Translations under genes and position numbers: made by a program
DNA from: DASRDS01 sp035570055
GTDB lineage: Bacteria > Gemmatimonadota > Gemmatimonadetes > Gemmatimonadales > Gemmatimonadaceae
DNA: 64,000 nt
Direction: 5' to 3'
Assembly (NCBI GenBank): GCA_035570055.1
Contig: DATMLM010000096.1
Coordinates: 1-64,000 of the forward strand
Part shown: piece after piece, positions 32,758 through 41,737 of the stretch
How positions within the stretch are numbered: the stretch's first letter is position 1
Layout: each line of letters begins with the position of its first letter
Notes under the pieces: generated by a model
Told to the model about the DNA's origin: nothing
What the model saw: the letters and a program-made list of their open reading frames with translations, nothing else
The model's database searches: none

Positions 32758-34587
32758 ATGCGTCGTTCCTGCAAGCTGATAGGCCTCATCGCGATTCTCA
32801 TCGCGCCGGTGCTCGTATCGGCGCAGACCTATCCGAGCGCGACCGATCCGCGGAGCACCCTCAAGCCGGGCCGGCTTGATGCTGGCATCGCGGAGAGCAA
32901 CATGCACCTCGTCTCGTTCTCGCCCAAACCGGCGGCGTTCGATACGTCGCGCGGCCTGACGTTCATCAACTCCGACTTGGCGTTCGGCAACGGCCACTAC
33001 GCGTACCAGGGCAATTTCGCCGGTTTTACGGTGTGGGACGTGAGCAATCCGACCACGCCGGTGATCGCGTCGGTCGTGGAGTGCATCACGGCACAAGGCG
33101 ACCCGTCGATCATCGGCAACCTGTTGTTCATCTCGGCCGAGGGCGCGGGCAATCGCAATGACTGCAGCAAGGGCGGTGTGCAGGACCCGAAGGATCACAT
33201 GGCGGGCGTCCGCATCTACGACGTCTCCAACCCGCGGGCGCCCAAGCTGGTCAAGAACGTGCAGACATGCAAAGGCTCACACACGCACACCGTTATCCCG
33301 AGTCCGACGGATAAGAACATCATCTACATCTATGTGTCGGGGCAGCAGGCGGCGCGGCCGGCCACGGAACTGGCCGGGTGCAAAAACGGCACGGACCCGG
33401 CGGACCCGACGAATTCGCTGTATCAGCTCGACATCATCAAGGTACCGCTCGATCACCCCGAGCAGGCGGCGGTGATCCCGGGCGCGCGGATCTTTACCGG
33501 CCTCGAAGTGGCCCCCGCGTGCGCGACTTTCTGCGCTCCGGCGGATGGTCACAATCCAGCGGCTTTCCGCATTCGTGGCCCCGACTCGGCGACGTACGCC
33601 GCACTGATGCACACGGGCCCGCACAACTGCCACGACGTGACCGCGTACCCGGCGCTGCATCTGCTCGCCGCCGCCTGCTCGAGCCATGCCATCCTGGTCG
33701 ATATCTCGAACCCTGAGCACCCGGTGCGGCTGGCCGCCATTACCGACACCAATAATTTCCAGGGCCGGCACACCGCCGGGTTCAGCAACGATGGCAAGAA
33801 GACCCTCTGGACCGATGAGTGGGGCGGTGGTACGGGCCCGATGTGCCAGGCCAACAGCATCATGGAGCTGGGCGGCAACACGATCGTCACCGAGAGTGCG
33901 GACAACAAGAAGATGACCCAGCACGCGTACTTCAAGCTTCCCGCCGCGCAAACGGCGCAGGAGAACTGCGTCTCGCATAACGGGGGCCTTATCCCAGTGC
34001 CGGGGCGCGACCTCTACGTGCAGGGCTGGTACCAAGGTGGCATCGACATCATGGACTTCACGGACGCGGACCATCCGTTCGAGATCGCGTACTTCGATCG
34101 CGGTCCGATTGACGCGCCAAGCGATACGTCCAAGGCGAGCGAGCGCTCACACTATACGATCGGCGGATCATGGGGCGCGTACTACTGGAACGGCATGATC
34201 TACTCGTCGGAGCTCGACCGCGGGTTCGACGTCTTGGAGCTGATGCCGAGTCCGCAGCTCTCGGCGAACGAGATCGCCGCGGCAAAACTGGTGAAGCTGA
34301 AGGAGTACAACCCGCAGAGCCAGCCGAAGCTCGTCTGGCCAGCGGCGTTCGTCGTGGTGCGCTCGTACCTCGACCAGCTGGTGCGCAACAACGGCCTCGC
34401 GGCCGATCGCACCACCGCCGTCTCGACCGCGCTCGATGCGGCGGAGAAGAAGAGCGGTAGCGCGCGAGCCGCGGCGCTCACCGCGCTCGCCAAGCAGGTG
34501 GACGGCGACGCGAGCGGGGCCGGCGACGCGGAGCGCGTGCACATGATGTCGGGCGCGATCAAACAGCTGGCGGCGGCATCGAAGTAA
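32758..34587 (+). CDS. Secreted LVIVD-repeat beta-propeller protein
   Basis: 609 residues with a signal peptide (KLIGLIAILIAPVLVSAQ). The propeller has LVIVD-type repeats, each with a variable D-[IV]-S-N-P motif (VWDVSNPTTPVIASV, IYDVSNPRAPKLVKN, LVDISNPEHPVRLAA, IMDFTDADHPFEIAY), and several Cys and His residues. The C-terminal 100 residues are helical and Ala/Lys-rich. Such proteins are often found next to DUF305 genes. GGAG lies about 11 nt upstream. A hairpin follows the stop codon (34595-34638). Confidence 0.88.
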   Translation: MRRSCKLIGLIAILIAPVLVSAQTYPSATDPRSTLKPGRLDAGIAESNMHLVSFSPKPAAFDTSRGLTFINSDLAFGNGHYAYQGNFAGFTVWDVSNPTTPVIASVVECITAQGDPSIIGNLLFISAEGAGNRNDCSKGGVQDPKDHMAGVRIYDVSNPRAPKLVKNVQTCKGSHTHTVIPSPTDKNIIYIYVSGQQAARPATELAGCKNGTDPADPTNSLYQLDIIKVPLDHPEQAAVIPGARIFTGLEVAPACATFCAPADGHNPAAFRIRGPDSATYAALMHTGPHNCHDVTAYPALHLLAAACSSHAILVDISNPEHPVRLAAITDTNNFQGRHTAGFSNDGKKTLWTDEWGGGTGPMCQANSIMELGGNTIVTESADNKKMTQHAYFKLPAAQTAQENCVSHNGGLIPVPGRDLYVQGWYQGGIDIMDFTDADHPFEIAYFDRGPIDAPSDTSKASERSHYTIGGSWGAYYWNGMIYSSELDRGFDVLELMPSPQLSANEIAAAKLVKLKEYNPQSQPKLVWPAAFVVVRSYLDQLVRNNGLAADRTTAVSTALDAAEKKSGSARAAALTALAKQVDGDASGAGDAERVHMMSGAIKQLAAASK

Positions 34588-34594
34588 CGGTGAC

Positions 34595-34638
34595 GGGCCC
34601 GCTAACCGAACTCCTGCAAGAGTAGAGTTAGCGGGCCC
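34595..34638. terminator. Bidirectional hairpin between convergent genes
   Basis: Arms GGGCCCGCTAAC (34595-34606) and GTTAGCGGGCCC (34627-34638) form a perfect 12-bp stem with a 20-nt loop. No clear U-tract follows on either strand. The right arm contains the TAA stop of the minus-strand gene ending at 34628. It probably serves as terminator or insulator for both convergent genes. Confidence 0.6.
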
Positions 34639-35383
34639 CGTCGCGGGTCCAGAGCACGAGGGCGCCGCAGGTCGCGGCATCGCGCAGCTCGGCGGGCACA
34701 GTCGCGGACCGCGCGTAGAGCTCGACCCCGACGAGTTGCTCGGCGAAGATCTTGTCGAGGTCGGGCGGGTGGGCGCCCGCGAACGGATAGATCCTCAGGC
34801 CGTCGCGGACGACCGCGGCATAGCAGGGCGAGGACGCGCTCGCCGCTGACCGCGTAGCGAGTTGGGACCCTCCGCTCGGTCCCGGCACTATGAGCGCTCC
34901 CGCATCCGTCTGGAGGATATTGGCAAGGGGACGTCCGGAGGACGCGTCAAGTTGCGCGCGGGTGAAGAACTTGCCTTGCCCCTTCGTGCGCCGAGCGTCG
35001 AACCCCGCGAACGTCAGGTCCGTCTTTTGTCCCGTCGCCTTCGCCGTGTCCGACGCCAGAATGGGGATCAGCTCGAACTGGAGCGGTTGCGCGATGTTCG
35101 CTCCGGTGCGGAAGTTGTCCTCAAACGACTGGTAGCCGTGCGCGACTACCTCGATGATGTGCCCACCATCATCCAGATCGGGGACGCGCACGATGCCGGC
35201 GGAGTCGGTATTTCCGACCTCCAGGTCGTGATCCAGCGTGACGACCGCGCCCCGAATAGACGCGGTGTCACCCGCGCGGTGCAGACGGATCACCACGTCA
35301 TGGGTGCCCTGCGCTTCGGCCACGCGGACCGCCATCAAAACGGCGCCAACAGACGCCAGGCAAAAAGCTCGCACGATTCGCAT
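34628..35383 (-). CDS. Exported carboxypeptidase-regulatory-like/TonB-plug-like protein
   Basis: 251 residues. Signal peptide (RIVRAFCLASVGAVLMAVRVAEAQ), an Ig-like carboxypeptidase-regulatory domain (about 27-110; GAVVTLDHDLEVGNTDSAGI, GYQSFEDNF), then FFTRAQLDASSGRPLANILQ, as in the plug region of TonB-dependent receptors, and a C-terminal CGALVLWTR. This is the short plug-only form common in Gemmatimonadota, without a beta-barrel. Start taken at ATG 35383; no good ribosome binding site is visible, so the GTG at 35392 is possible. Confidence 0.75.
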   Translation of the reverse strand: MRIVRAFCLASVGAVLMAVRVAEAQGTHDVVIRLHRAGDTASIRGAVVTLDHDLEVGNTDSAGIVRVPDLDDGGHIIEVVAHGYQSFEDNFRTGANIAQPLQFELIPILASDTAKATGQKTDLTFAGFDARRTKGQGKFFTRAQLDASSGRPLANILQTDAGALIVPGPSGGSQLATRSAASASSPCYAAVVRDGLRIYPFAGAHPPDLDKIFAEQLVGVELYARSATVPAELRDAATCGALVLWTRDGAR

Positions 35384-35444
35384 GAAGATCACGTTCGGGT
35401 TGCGTGTAGAGACGAGACCTCAACATAACGCGGCGCCGCCGCCG

Positions 35445-36656
35445 CTACTGCGTCTTGACGATCACGCTGCCCGACCCAATGATCGTGTTCGTGCCAGCGG
35501 TGAAGAGCACCGAAAGCGTTGGGTTATTCGTGATGGCCGCCGACGCCGTGACGAACACGGAGAATGTGGCCGAGGCGCCGGGGGCGAACGATACCTGCAC
35601 CGTTGCCTCGGGCGCCGCGAGACACTGGCCATCGGCGTTCGTTTGGCAGATGGTCGCCGTCAGTGGGAGCGTCGCCCCGCCCGTACTGGTCGACACCGTC
35701 ACAGTCCCCGTCGACGTGGCCGACTGGTTCGACCCCACGACGGCGAACGCGCCCGGCCCGCCGCTCGAGAACGGAACGACCAGCGTGTCGGTCCCACTCG
35801 CCGTAACCGTCTGGACCGTGAACCCAAGATTGTTGGAAGACACGGTGAGCGTGTCCGCGGCGCTCTTGCCCGCAAATGTTCCCGTCATGACGACCGAGCC
35901 AGCCGAGACGCCGGTGACCAGGCCGGTCGAGCCGTCGATCGTGGCGACGCTGGAGTTCGAGGAGGTCCACGTCCCCTGGATCGCCACGGGCAGAACCGTA
36001 TCGGGGTAGACCGCCGACAATGTGAGCTGCAGCGTATCACCGATGCCCACGACCGATCTGGAGCCGGACACGCTCACGCTGGTCAACGGCAGATAGTAGA
36101 ACTCGAACACGTACGAGTCGCCCGGATTGAAGCTGATCACAGGGGCGCCTGTTACCGTATAATAGGTATCCTGTACCGTCACGGTTCCTGTTACGCCGCC
36201 GGGACTCGCCGCGCTGAAGTCACCGAGCGATGTCCCCGTCGTCGCATCCACGATCGAGACGTAGTACAACCCACCGGCGGCGCTCGGCGCCGAGGAGGTG
36301 GAAAACGTCTCACTCAGGAAGTACTGGGCAGCGATGTCCGCGGAGACTGTCAACGTCTCGTAGAGAACGGGTACAGCATCCGACTGGACCTGCTTGCGCA
36401 CGACGCTCCGTGATACCACTGACGCACTTGCCGGGGCGGTCGTCGATGCGGTCGCGGTGATTGTCACCCCCGACGGCGCGCCAGACGCGATCTGCAGCGC
36501 GGCACTGTAGCCACCAGCCGACGGTAAGTCGACGGTGCCCCCGGCGGTAGGAATCGAGATCGTCCCCCGCGGTGTCGATACTTTGGGGGCGGTGGAACCG
36601 CTACACGCGCAAAGCGTAGCGACGATGGTCAGCTGAATACAACGATGTAGCGTCAT
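35445..36656 (-). CDS. Surface lipoprotein with BIG2-type Ig domain
   Basis: 403 residues. MTLHRCIQLTIVATLCAC is a lipoprotein signal with the lipidation cysteine near residue 18. The protein is Ser/Thr/Gly-rich and beta-structured. A BIG2 Ig-like domain is at about 190-275 (SVSVSGSRSVVGIGDTLQLT, SNSSVATIDGSTGLVTGVSA). Flanking domains are less clear but similar in composition. It probably sits on the outer membrane or cell surface, with adhesion or scaffolding the usual role. ATG 36656 with GGAG 5 nt upstream is chosen over the earlier in-frame Met. Confidence 0.8.
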   Translation of the reverse strand: MTLHRCIQLTIVATLCACSGSTAPKVSTPRGTISIPTAGGTVDLPSAGGYSAALQIASGAPSGVTITATASTTAPASASVVSRSVVRKQVQSDAVPVLYETLTVSADIAAQYFLSETFSTSSAPSAAGGLYYVSIVDATTGTSLGDFSAASPGGVTGTVTVQDTYYTVTGAPVISFNPGDSYVFEFYYLPLTSVSVSGSRSVVGIGDTLQLTLSAVYPDTVLPVAIQGTWTSSNSSVATIDGSTGLVTGVSAGSVVMTGTFAGKSAADTLTVSSNNLGFTVQTVTASGTDTLVVPFSSGGPGAFAVVGSNQSATSTGTVTVSTSTGGATLPLTATICQTNADGQCLAAPEATVQVSFAPGASATFSVFVTASAAITNNPTLSVLFTAGTNTIIGSGSVIVKTQ

Positions 36657-36710
36657 GATCTCCACGAGGTGAGTCCCAGAGGGAAAGGCGGATTTTCTGA
36701 GACTCGCGGC

Positions 36711-36881
36711 TCATTCGGAGTGGAGTATCATGATTGGATCGAGGCGCATGGCGCGCAGTGCCGGGATTGGCGAACGCCGGCGACCACGCTTTCACTGAGG
36801 GGAATCAGGCGCAGGTCGATGCGGCGCGTGCCGGATAGTCCGCCGGATAGTGCTTACGCAACGACTCGTGCACCTGCGACT
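36711..36881 (-). pseudogene. ADOP permease relic (mid-protein fragment joined to C-terminus)
   Basis: No intact gene lies in 36657-36972. The minus strand reads SLRKHYPADYPARRIDLRLI then PLSESVVAGVRQS, matching a mid-protein segment of the permease at 39215-41737 (LKKQYPADYP, RLIPLSESVVASVHQS). After a frame change comes IPALRAMRLDPIMILHSE and a stop, matching its C-terminus (VPALRATHLDPITVLQSE). About 530 residues between the two segments are missing, as is everything before them. The rest of the 316-bp gap should include the kinase promoter, but I see no clear boxes. Confidence 0.8.
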
Positions 36882-36972
36882 AGACCTCGGCCCTAGACGC
36901 CGCCATACCATGGTGGCACCTTTCGCTGATCGGCGCGCGGCCGGAGGATCTGGCCGCCTGCCACTCTAACCC

Positions 36973-39183
36973 ATGTCACTCCCTCGCACGATCGCATCGC
37001 GATATCGCGTGGAGCGCGAGCTCGGCGGCGGTGGAATGTCGACGGTCTACCTAGCCGATGACCCGAAGCACGGCAGAAAGGTGGCCGTGAAAGTCATGCG
37101 CAAGGATCTCGCGCCATCGTTCGGCGCCAACCGCTTCGCTCGCGAGATCGCCGTCACCGCGGGGCTCACGCATCCCCACATCCTCCCCCTCCTCGATTCG
37201 GGCGAAATGGACGGCGCCGCCTACTATGTCATGCCGTTCATCGAGGGTGAATCGCTGCGCGATCGTCTGGTCAGGGACAAACGCCTCCCGATCCTGGACG
37301 CGCTCCAGATCGCGCGCGAAGTGGCAGATGCCCTCGCCTACGCGCACCGTCGAGACGTTGTGCATCGCGACATCAAGCCGGAGAACATTCTGCTCTCCGC
37401 GGGACACGCCGTCGTCGCCGATTTCGGGATCGCGCGCGCCATCTCGGCGGCCATCGACGGCACGGTTACCCAACCAGGGATCGCGATCGGCACCCCGACA
37501 TACATGAGCCCAGAGCAATCCCTCGGCGAGGCGGTCGACGGCCGCACCGACATCTACTCGCTCGGCTGCGTGCTGTTCGAGATGCTCACCGGCGACGTTC
37601 CCTTCCACGCGCCGACGGCCGTGGCTATGCTGGCGCGCAAAATGTCGGACGAGGCACCGGCCGTCCGCCCCCTGCGTGACGTGCCGGACCCGGTCGACGC
37701 GCTCGTGCGGCGCGCGCTCGCTCGCGAGGTGGGGGAAAGGCTTCAGACCGCAACCGAATTCATGGAGACGCTCGACGCCGCCCGCGAGGGAGCGCCCGCG
37801 TTCGACCGCGTACTCGGCATGGCCCACTCGATTGCCGTGCTCCCCTTTGTGAACCTCAGTGCCGACAAGGATAACGAGTACTTCAGTGACGGCTTGGCCG
37901 AGGACATCATCAATGCACTGACCAAGGTCAGCGACCTGCGAGTGATCGCTCGGACGTCCGCATTTGCGTTTCGCGACACAGACCGAGATCTGCGCACGAT
38001 CGGCGAGCGACTCAGCGTCGGAACGATTCTCGATGGCAGCGTCCGCCGAGCGGGCAATCGCATTCGGGTGACCGCGCAGCTGATTCGGGTGGCCGACGCA
38101 TCGCATCTCTGGTCCGAACGATACGATCGCGAGATGACGGATATTTTCGCCGTGCAGGATGATATCTCGCAGGGCATTGCGAATGCTCTGAAGGTGAGGT
38201 TCGTCCCCCCTCGGCGTGACACAGACAATGTCGAGGCGTTCCAGGACCTCCTGAAGGGCCTGTATTGGTATCAACGCTACACGCCCGAGAGTCTCGCCAA
38301 AGCGAAGGAGGCATTCGAGCGGGCACTCGCGCATGATCCGCATTACGCTCCCGCGTACGCGGGACTGGCCGTGTTTTATTCCGGCCTGGGCGCTCTCGGC
38401 ATCGAGCGCATGGTCGAGATGGCGCCACTGGCGAAGGCCGCCGCGGAACAGGCGCTGGCCATCGATCCGACATTGAGCGAGGCGCACAGTGTATTGGGGT
38501 GGATCGCCGGCGCGGTCGCATATGACTGGAAACGCGCCGAGCATCATTTTCACGCGGCGATGGCCACCCATCCTGTCCCACCGCTCGTGCGCGTCCGCCA
38601 CGCGCTGTATTTCCTGACACCGGTGCGACGGTTCGCAGAGGCAGTGGAACAGTACCAGCGAGCACTCGAGACCGATCCGCTCTCCATGATGGTCCACTTC
38701 GGTCTGGCGTTCGCGTTGTACTGCCAGCGCGAGTACGATCGTGCGATCGAACATGCCGCCAGGGCCGTGGATCTGTATCCCGACTACTGGCTCGTGCACT
38801 TCGCGATGGGGCTCGCCCTATCGCAGAAGGGGGCACTGCAAGAGGCGATTGCCAGCCTGGAGGCGACCGTGCGCCTCTCGCCTTCGTTCACACTGGCGGC
38901 CGGTTTCCTGGCCGCCGCCTATGCCCGGGCTAATGAGCAGCACCACGCGGACCGGGTCATCGCGTCCGTCGAGGAACGAAGCGCGCGGCAGTATGTCTCA
39001 CCGGCGTGCTTCGGCGTCTACTACGCTGCCGTTGGTCAACCGGATGCGATGTTCCCGTTCCTCGAGGCGGCTGTGGCCGAACGTGATCCGTACCTGACGC
39101 GCATGGACGCGGAACCATATTTTGAGCCTTTCCGCTCCGATCGGCGATATCGTGGTCTGCTGAAGGACATGCAACTCGAGTGA
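36973..39183 (+). CDS. Soluble Ser/Thr protein kinase with TolB-N-like and TPR regions
   Basis: 736 residues. The Hanks-type kinase domain (about 10-270) has the glycine loop GGGGMSTVYLA, K40 (VAVK), the catalytic HRDIKPENIL (H131-L140), D150FG and GTPTYMSPEQ. A segment of about 285-410 (IAVLPFVNLSADKDNEYFSD, VIARTSAFAFRDTDRDLRTI, GSVRRAGNRIRVTAQLIRV) is the TolB-N-like domain seen in CadC/adenylate-cyclase-type regulators. TPR repeats cover about 430-720. No transmembrane segment is visible, unlike most PknB kinases. It is flanked by ADOP permease sequences on both sides. No Shine-Dalgarno precedes the ATG. Confidence 0.92.
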   Translation: MSLPRTIASRYRVERELGGGGMSTVYLADDPKHGRKVAVKVMRKDLAPSFGANRFAREIAVTAGLTHPHILPLLDSGEMDGAAYYVMPFIEGESLRDRLVRDKRLPILDALQIAREVADALAYAHRRDVVHRDIKPENILLSAGHAVVADFGIARAISAAIDGTVTQPGIAIGTPTYMSPEQSLGEAVDGRTDIYSLGCVLFEMLTGDVPFHAPTAVAMLARKMSDEAPAVRPLRDVPDPVDALVRRALAREVGERLQTATEFMETLDAAREGAPAFDRVLGMAHSIAVLPFVNLSADKDNEYFSDGLAEDIINALTKVSDLRVIARTSAFAFRDTDRDLRTIGERLSVGTILDGSVRRAGNRIRVTAQLIRVADASHLWSERYDREMTDIFAVQDDISQGIANALKVRFVPPRRDTDNVEAFQDLLKGLYWYQRYTPESLAKAKEAFERALAHDPHYAPAYAGLAVFYSGLGALGIERMVEMAPLAKAAAEQALAIDPTLSEAHSVLGWIAGAVAYDWKRAEHHFHAAMATHPVPPLVRVRHALYFLTPVRRFAEAVEQYQRALETDPLSMMVHFGLAFALYCQREYDRAIEHAARAVDLYPDYWLVHFAMGLALSQKGALQEAIASLEATVRLSPSFTLAAGFLAAAYARANEQHHADRVIASVEERSARQYVSPACFGVYYAAVGQPDAMFPFLEAAVAERDPYLTRMDAEPYFEPFRSDRRYRGLLKDMQLE

Positions 39184-39214
39184 CCGCAGGTGGACGACGA
39201 CGTGAGCGGGCCGT

Positions 39215-41737
39215 TCATTCCGATTGGAGTACGGTGATGGGATCGAGGTGTGTGGCCCGCAACGCCGGGACATAGCTGGCGGCCAGCGCGACGATGGTCA
39301 GTAGGAGGGTGACGCCAGCGAAGGTAGGGAGATCGGTGGGCGACACGCCGTAGAGGAGTCCAGCCATGAGGTGCGAGACGATGAGCGCACCGACCAACCC
39401 TATCGCGGCGCCAGCGGCGGCCAGGCCGAGTCCCCGGCGCAGGACCATCGTGAGGATATCGCGTCGTTGAACCCCTAGCGCGAGGCGAATGGCGAACTCA
39501 CGTCGTTGTTCGTTGACCACAAAAGAGATGGTTCCGTAGATGCCAAGTCCGGCGAGCAGTAAGGCCGTGGCCGCAAAGAACGCCACCATTTCCATCGAGA
39601 ATCGCCTGACGGAGAGCGAGGCGGAGACGACGTCATCCATGGACTCTGCACCGTAAGTGGGCAGTTCCGGATCGACAGACTGAATCTGCTGGCGAACTTG
39701 TGCAGGGATGGCGCGGGGATCGAGTTGTCCGCGAAGAAAGACGGCCAGGCCTTGGAGGCCCTGCTGGTTCACGCTGGCTACGAAGGCCCGCTGGTACAGG
39801 CTGAGGTAGATCCGCGGAGCGGCCGCTTCGCCCAAGGATTCCGTGCGAGCATCCCCAGTCACACCGACGATCGTGGTCCAGGCGGAGCTGGCAGACTCCT
39901 TCGGACTCTCACCGAGGTGGACACGTCTGCCCACCGGATCCTGGCCCGGCCAGTAGGTGCGAGCCGCGGCTTGATTGATCACCGCAATCTGGGGCGTCGC
40001 CTCGAGGTCCTGATCGGTGAAAACGCGTCCGCGCAAGAGCGGCATGCCCAACAGATGGAAGTACTCGGGCGAAACGAGGGCACCACCGATCACGGGAGAC
40101 TCATTGGCCTTCGTCCCGAGGCCGTCGCGAATCAATACCAGCGACACCAGATCGCCCCGGTTGTGGTCCAGCGGAAGAGCGCCCGCGCTGCCGATGGCCA
40201 CTTCTGCTACGCCCGGCAGATTGCGGCTGCGGCGAAGAATCTCGCGCAGCAAGACCGCTTCCTGCGTGGCGGTGTGATAAGGATCCGCCGTGGAATCGTT
40301 GGGTCGAGGCACCCAGCTCTGAACGACCATCACGCGGCTCGGATTGAACCCGGGCTGCACGTTGAACAAGTCCCAAAAACTGCGCAAGAGAAGGCACGCG
40401 GCGACCATGAGCACCAAGGAGAGCGCCAGTTCACTGATGACCAAAATCGCGCGGGCGCGCGAGCGTTCCTTGGAACCCTTGGAGCCGCGTGATTCCTGCC
40501 GAAGTGCACCGATCAAATCGGCACGGCTCATGAGCCAGGCGGGAGCAAGCCCGCAGATCGTTCCGGCGGCGACGGAGACGGCCACCGCAAATCCCAGCAC
40601 GCCCCACCCCACTCCGATGTCGTTCAAGTGCGGGAGACTCTCCGGGACCAGTCGCAGCAGGAAACGCTGGGCGCCGAAGAGGATGGCAAAACCAGCGATT
40701 CCGCCAATCAGGAACAGCAGGAGAATCTCCGTCAGCAGCGCTCGGATGAGGCGCGTTCGCTGCGCTCCCAACGCCAGGCGAACCGTGACCTCACGACCAC
40801 GCGCGCTGGCCCTGGCGAGCAGCAGATTGGCGACGTTGACGCAACTGATCAGGAGCACCAATCCGACCGCGCCGAACAGCAGAATGAGCGATTGGTGCAC
40901 GCTGGCGACCACGCTTTCGCTGAGCGGAATCAACCGCACGGTCCATGCGACCTGGGTTGGGTAGTCGGCCGGATATTGTTTTTTGAGCGATGCCACCAGC
41001 GCATCGAGGCGCCCCTGCGCGGCCGCAATCGAGAGACCGGAGCTCAAGCGCGCGGTGACCGCTGGACGCAGACGGATATCGCGCTGCGGAATCGGAAACG
41101 GCTCGCCCGAAAAGCCTGCTCCTATCCACATCTCCACATTCTGCTCGTCGCCGGTTGAGCCCTGATCGCGAAACCCGCGCGGCATGACGCCTATGACCTG
41201 AGCCGGGTCGTTGTCCAGGCGAAGCGTTTTCCCGACGATGTTTGGATCGGCTCCGAATTCCCTCCGCCACAGCCCGTCGCTGATCACGACCTGGTTGTTG
41301 AAGCCGGGCGTGACATCGCGCGGATCGAATGCGTGGCCCAGCTGGGCGGCCACACCGAGGACCGCGAAGTAATTTGGTGAAACAGCCTTGAAGGTGAGAC
41401 GCTCGGGCTGCGCACCGCCGGTGAGATTCACATTGGCGCCGTGGCCGGCAAGCGAGACGGACTGGAAGATCCCGGAGCTCTCGAGGTCTCTCCACTCAGG
41501 GATGGAGACGCCGACGTCCTTCGCGCCCGTGCCCCGAAGGTCGTCCTCGATGTGAATCAGCTGCGTGGGATTTGGGTACGGCAACGGGTGCAGCAGCGTG
41601 GCGTCGATGACGCTATAGATCGCCGTGGTGGCTCCGATGCCGAGCGCCAGGGTGGCGATGACAATGAACGAAAAACCCGGAGATCGGAGCAGGACGCGAA
41701 CCGCGTACCGCAGGTCGAAGAGCAGATGCTCGATCAT
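39215..41737 (-). CDS. ADOP-type MacB/FtsX permease
   Basis: 840 residues of the duplicated MacB-like permease family (ADOP, first described in Acidobacteria). Two MacB periplasmic core plus FtsX units are in tandem: TM1 at about 22-45 (FSFIVIATLALGIGATTAI), the first FtsX block at about 275-400 (LFGAVGLVLLISCVNVANLL), a short break, then the second core and the last FtsX block (about 705-830). No ATPase is encoded nearby. The ATG at 41737 overlaps the NTF2-like gene stop (ATGA). It probably transports or senses in the envelope, partner unknown. Its 3' end is repeated in the relic at 36711. Confidence 0.9.
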   Translation of the reverse strand: MIEHLLFDLRYAVRVLLRSPGFSFIVIATLALGIGATTAIYSVIDATLLHPLPYPNPTQLIHIEDDLRGTGAKDVGVSIPEWRDLESSGIFQSVSLAGHGANVNLTGGAQPERLTFKAVSPNYFAVLGVAAQLGHAFDPRDVTPGFNNQVVISDGLWRREFGADPNIVGKTLRLDNDPAQVIGVMPRGFRDQGSTGDEQNVEMWIGAGFSGEPFPIPQRDIRLRPAVTARLSSGLSIAAAQGRLDALVASLKKQYPADYPTQVAWTVRLIPLSESVVASVHQSLILLFGAVGLVLLISCVNVANLLLARASARGREVTVRLALGAQRTRLIRALLTEILLLFLIGGIAGFAILFGAQRFLLRLVPESLPHLNDIGVGWGVLGFAVAVSVAAGTICGLAPAWLMSRADLIGALRQESRGSKGSKERSRARAILVISELALSLVLMVAACLLLRSFWDLFNVQPGFNPSRVMVVQSWVPRPNDSTADPYHTATQEAVLLREILRRSRNLPGVAEVAIGSAGALPLDHNRGDLVSLVLIRDGLGTKANESPVIGGALVSPEYFHLLGMPLLRGRVFTDQDLEATPQIAVINQAAARTYWPGQDPVGRRVHLGESPKESASSAWTTIVGVTGDARTESLGEAAAPRIYLSLYQRAFVASVNQQGLQGLAVFLRGQLDPRAIPAQVRQQIQSVDPELPTYGAESMDDVVSASLSVRRFSMEMVAFFAATALLLAGLGIYGTISFVVNEQRREFAIRLALGVQRRDILTMVLRRGLGLAAAGAAIGLVGALIVSHLMAGLLYGVSPTDLPTFAGVTLLLTIVALAASYVPALRATHLDPITVLQSE

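Noticed and set aside
37051..38799. A 582-residue minus-strand frame inside the kinase gene
   Set aside because: It is the antisense shadow of the kinase, whose catalytic motifs are all on the plus strand; high GC content makes such long shadows common.
36711..39300. A composite transposon around the kinase
   Set aside because: The flanking repeats are coding ends of a permease, not inverted repeats. There is no transposase and no clear target-site duplication.
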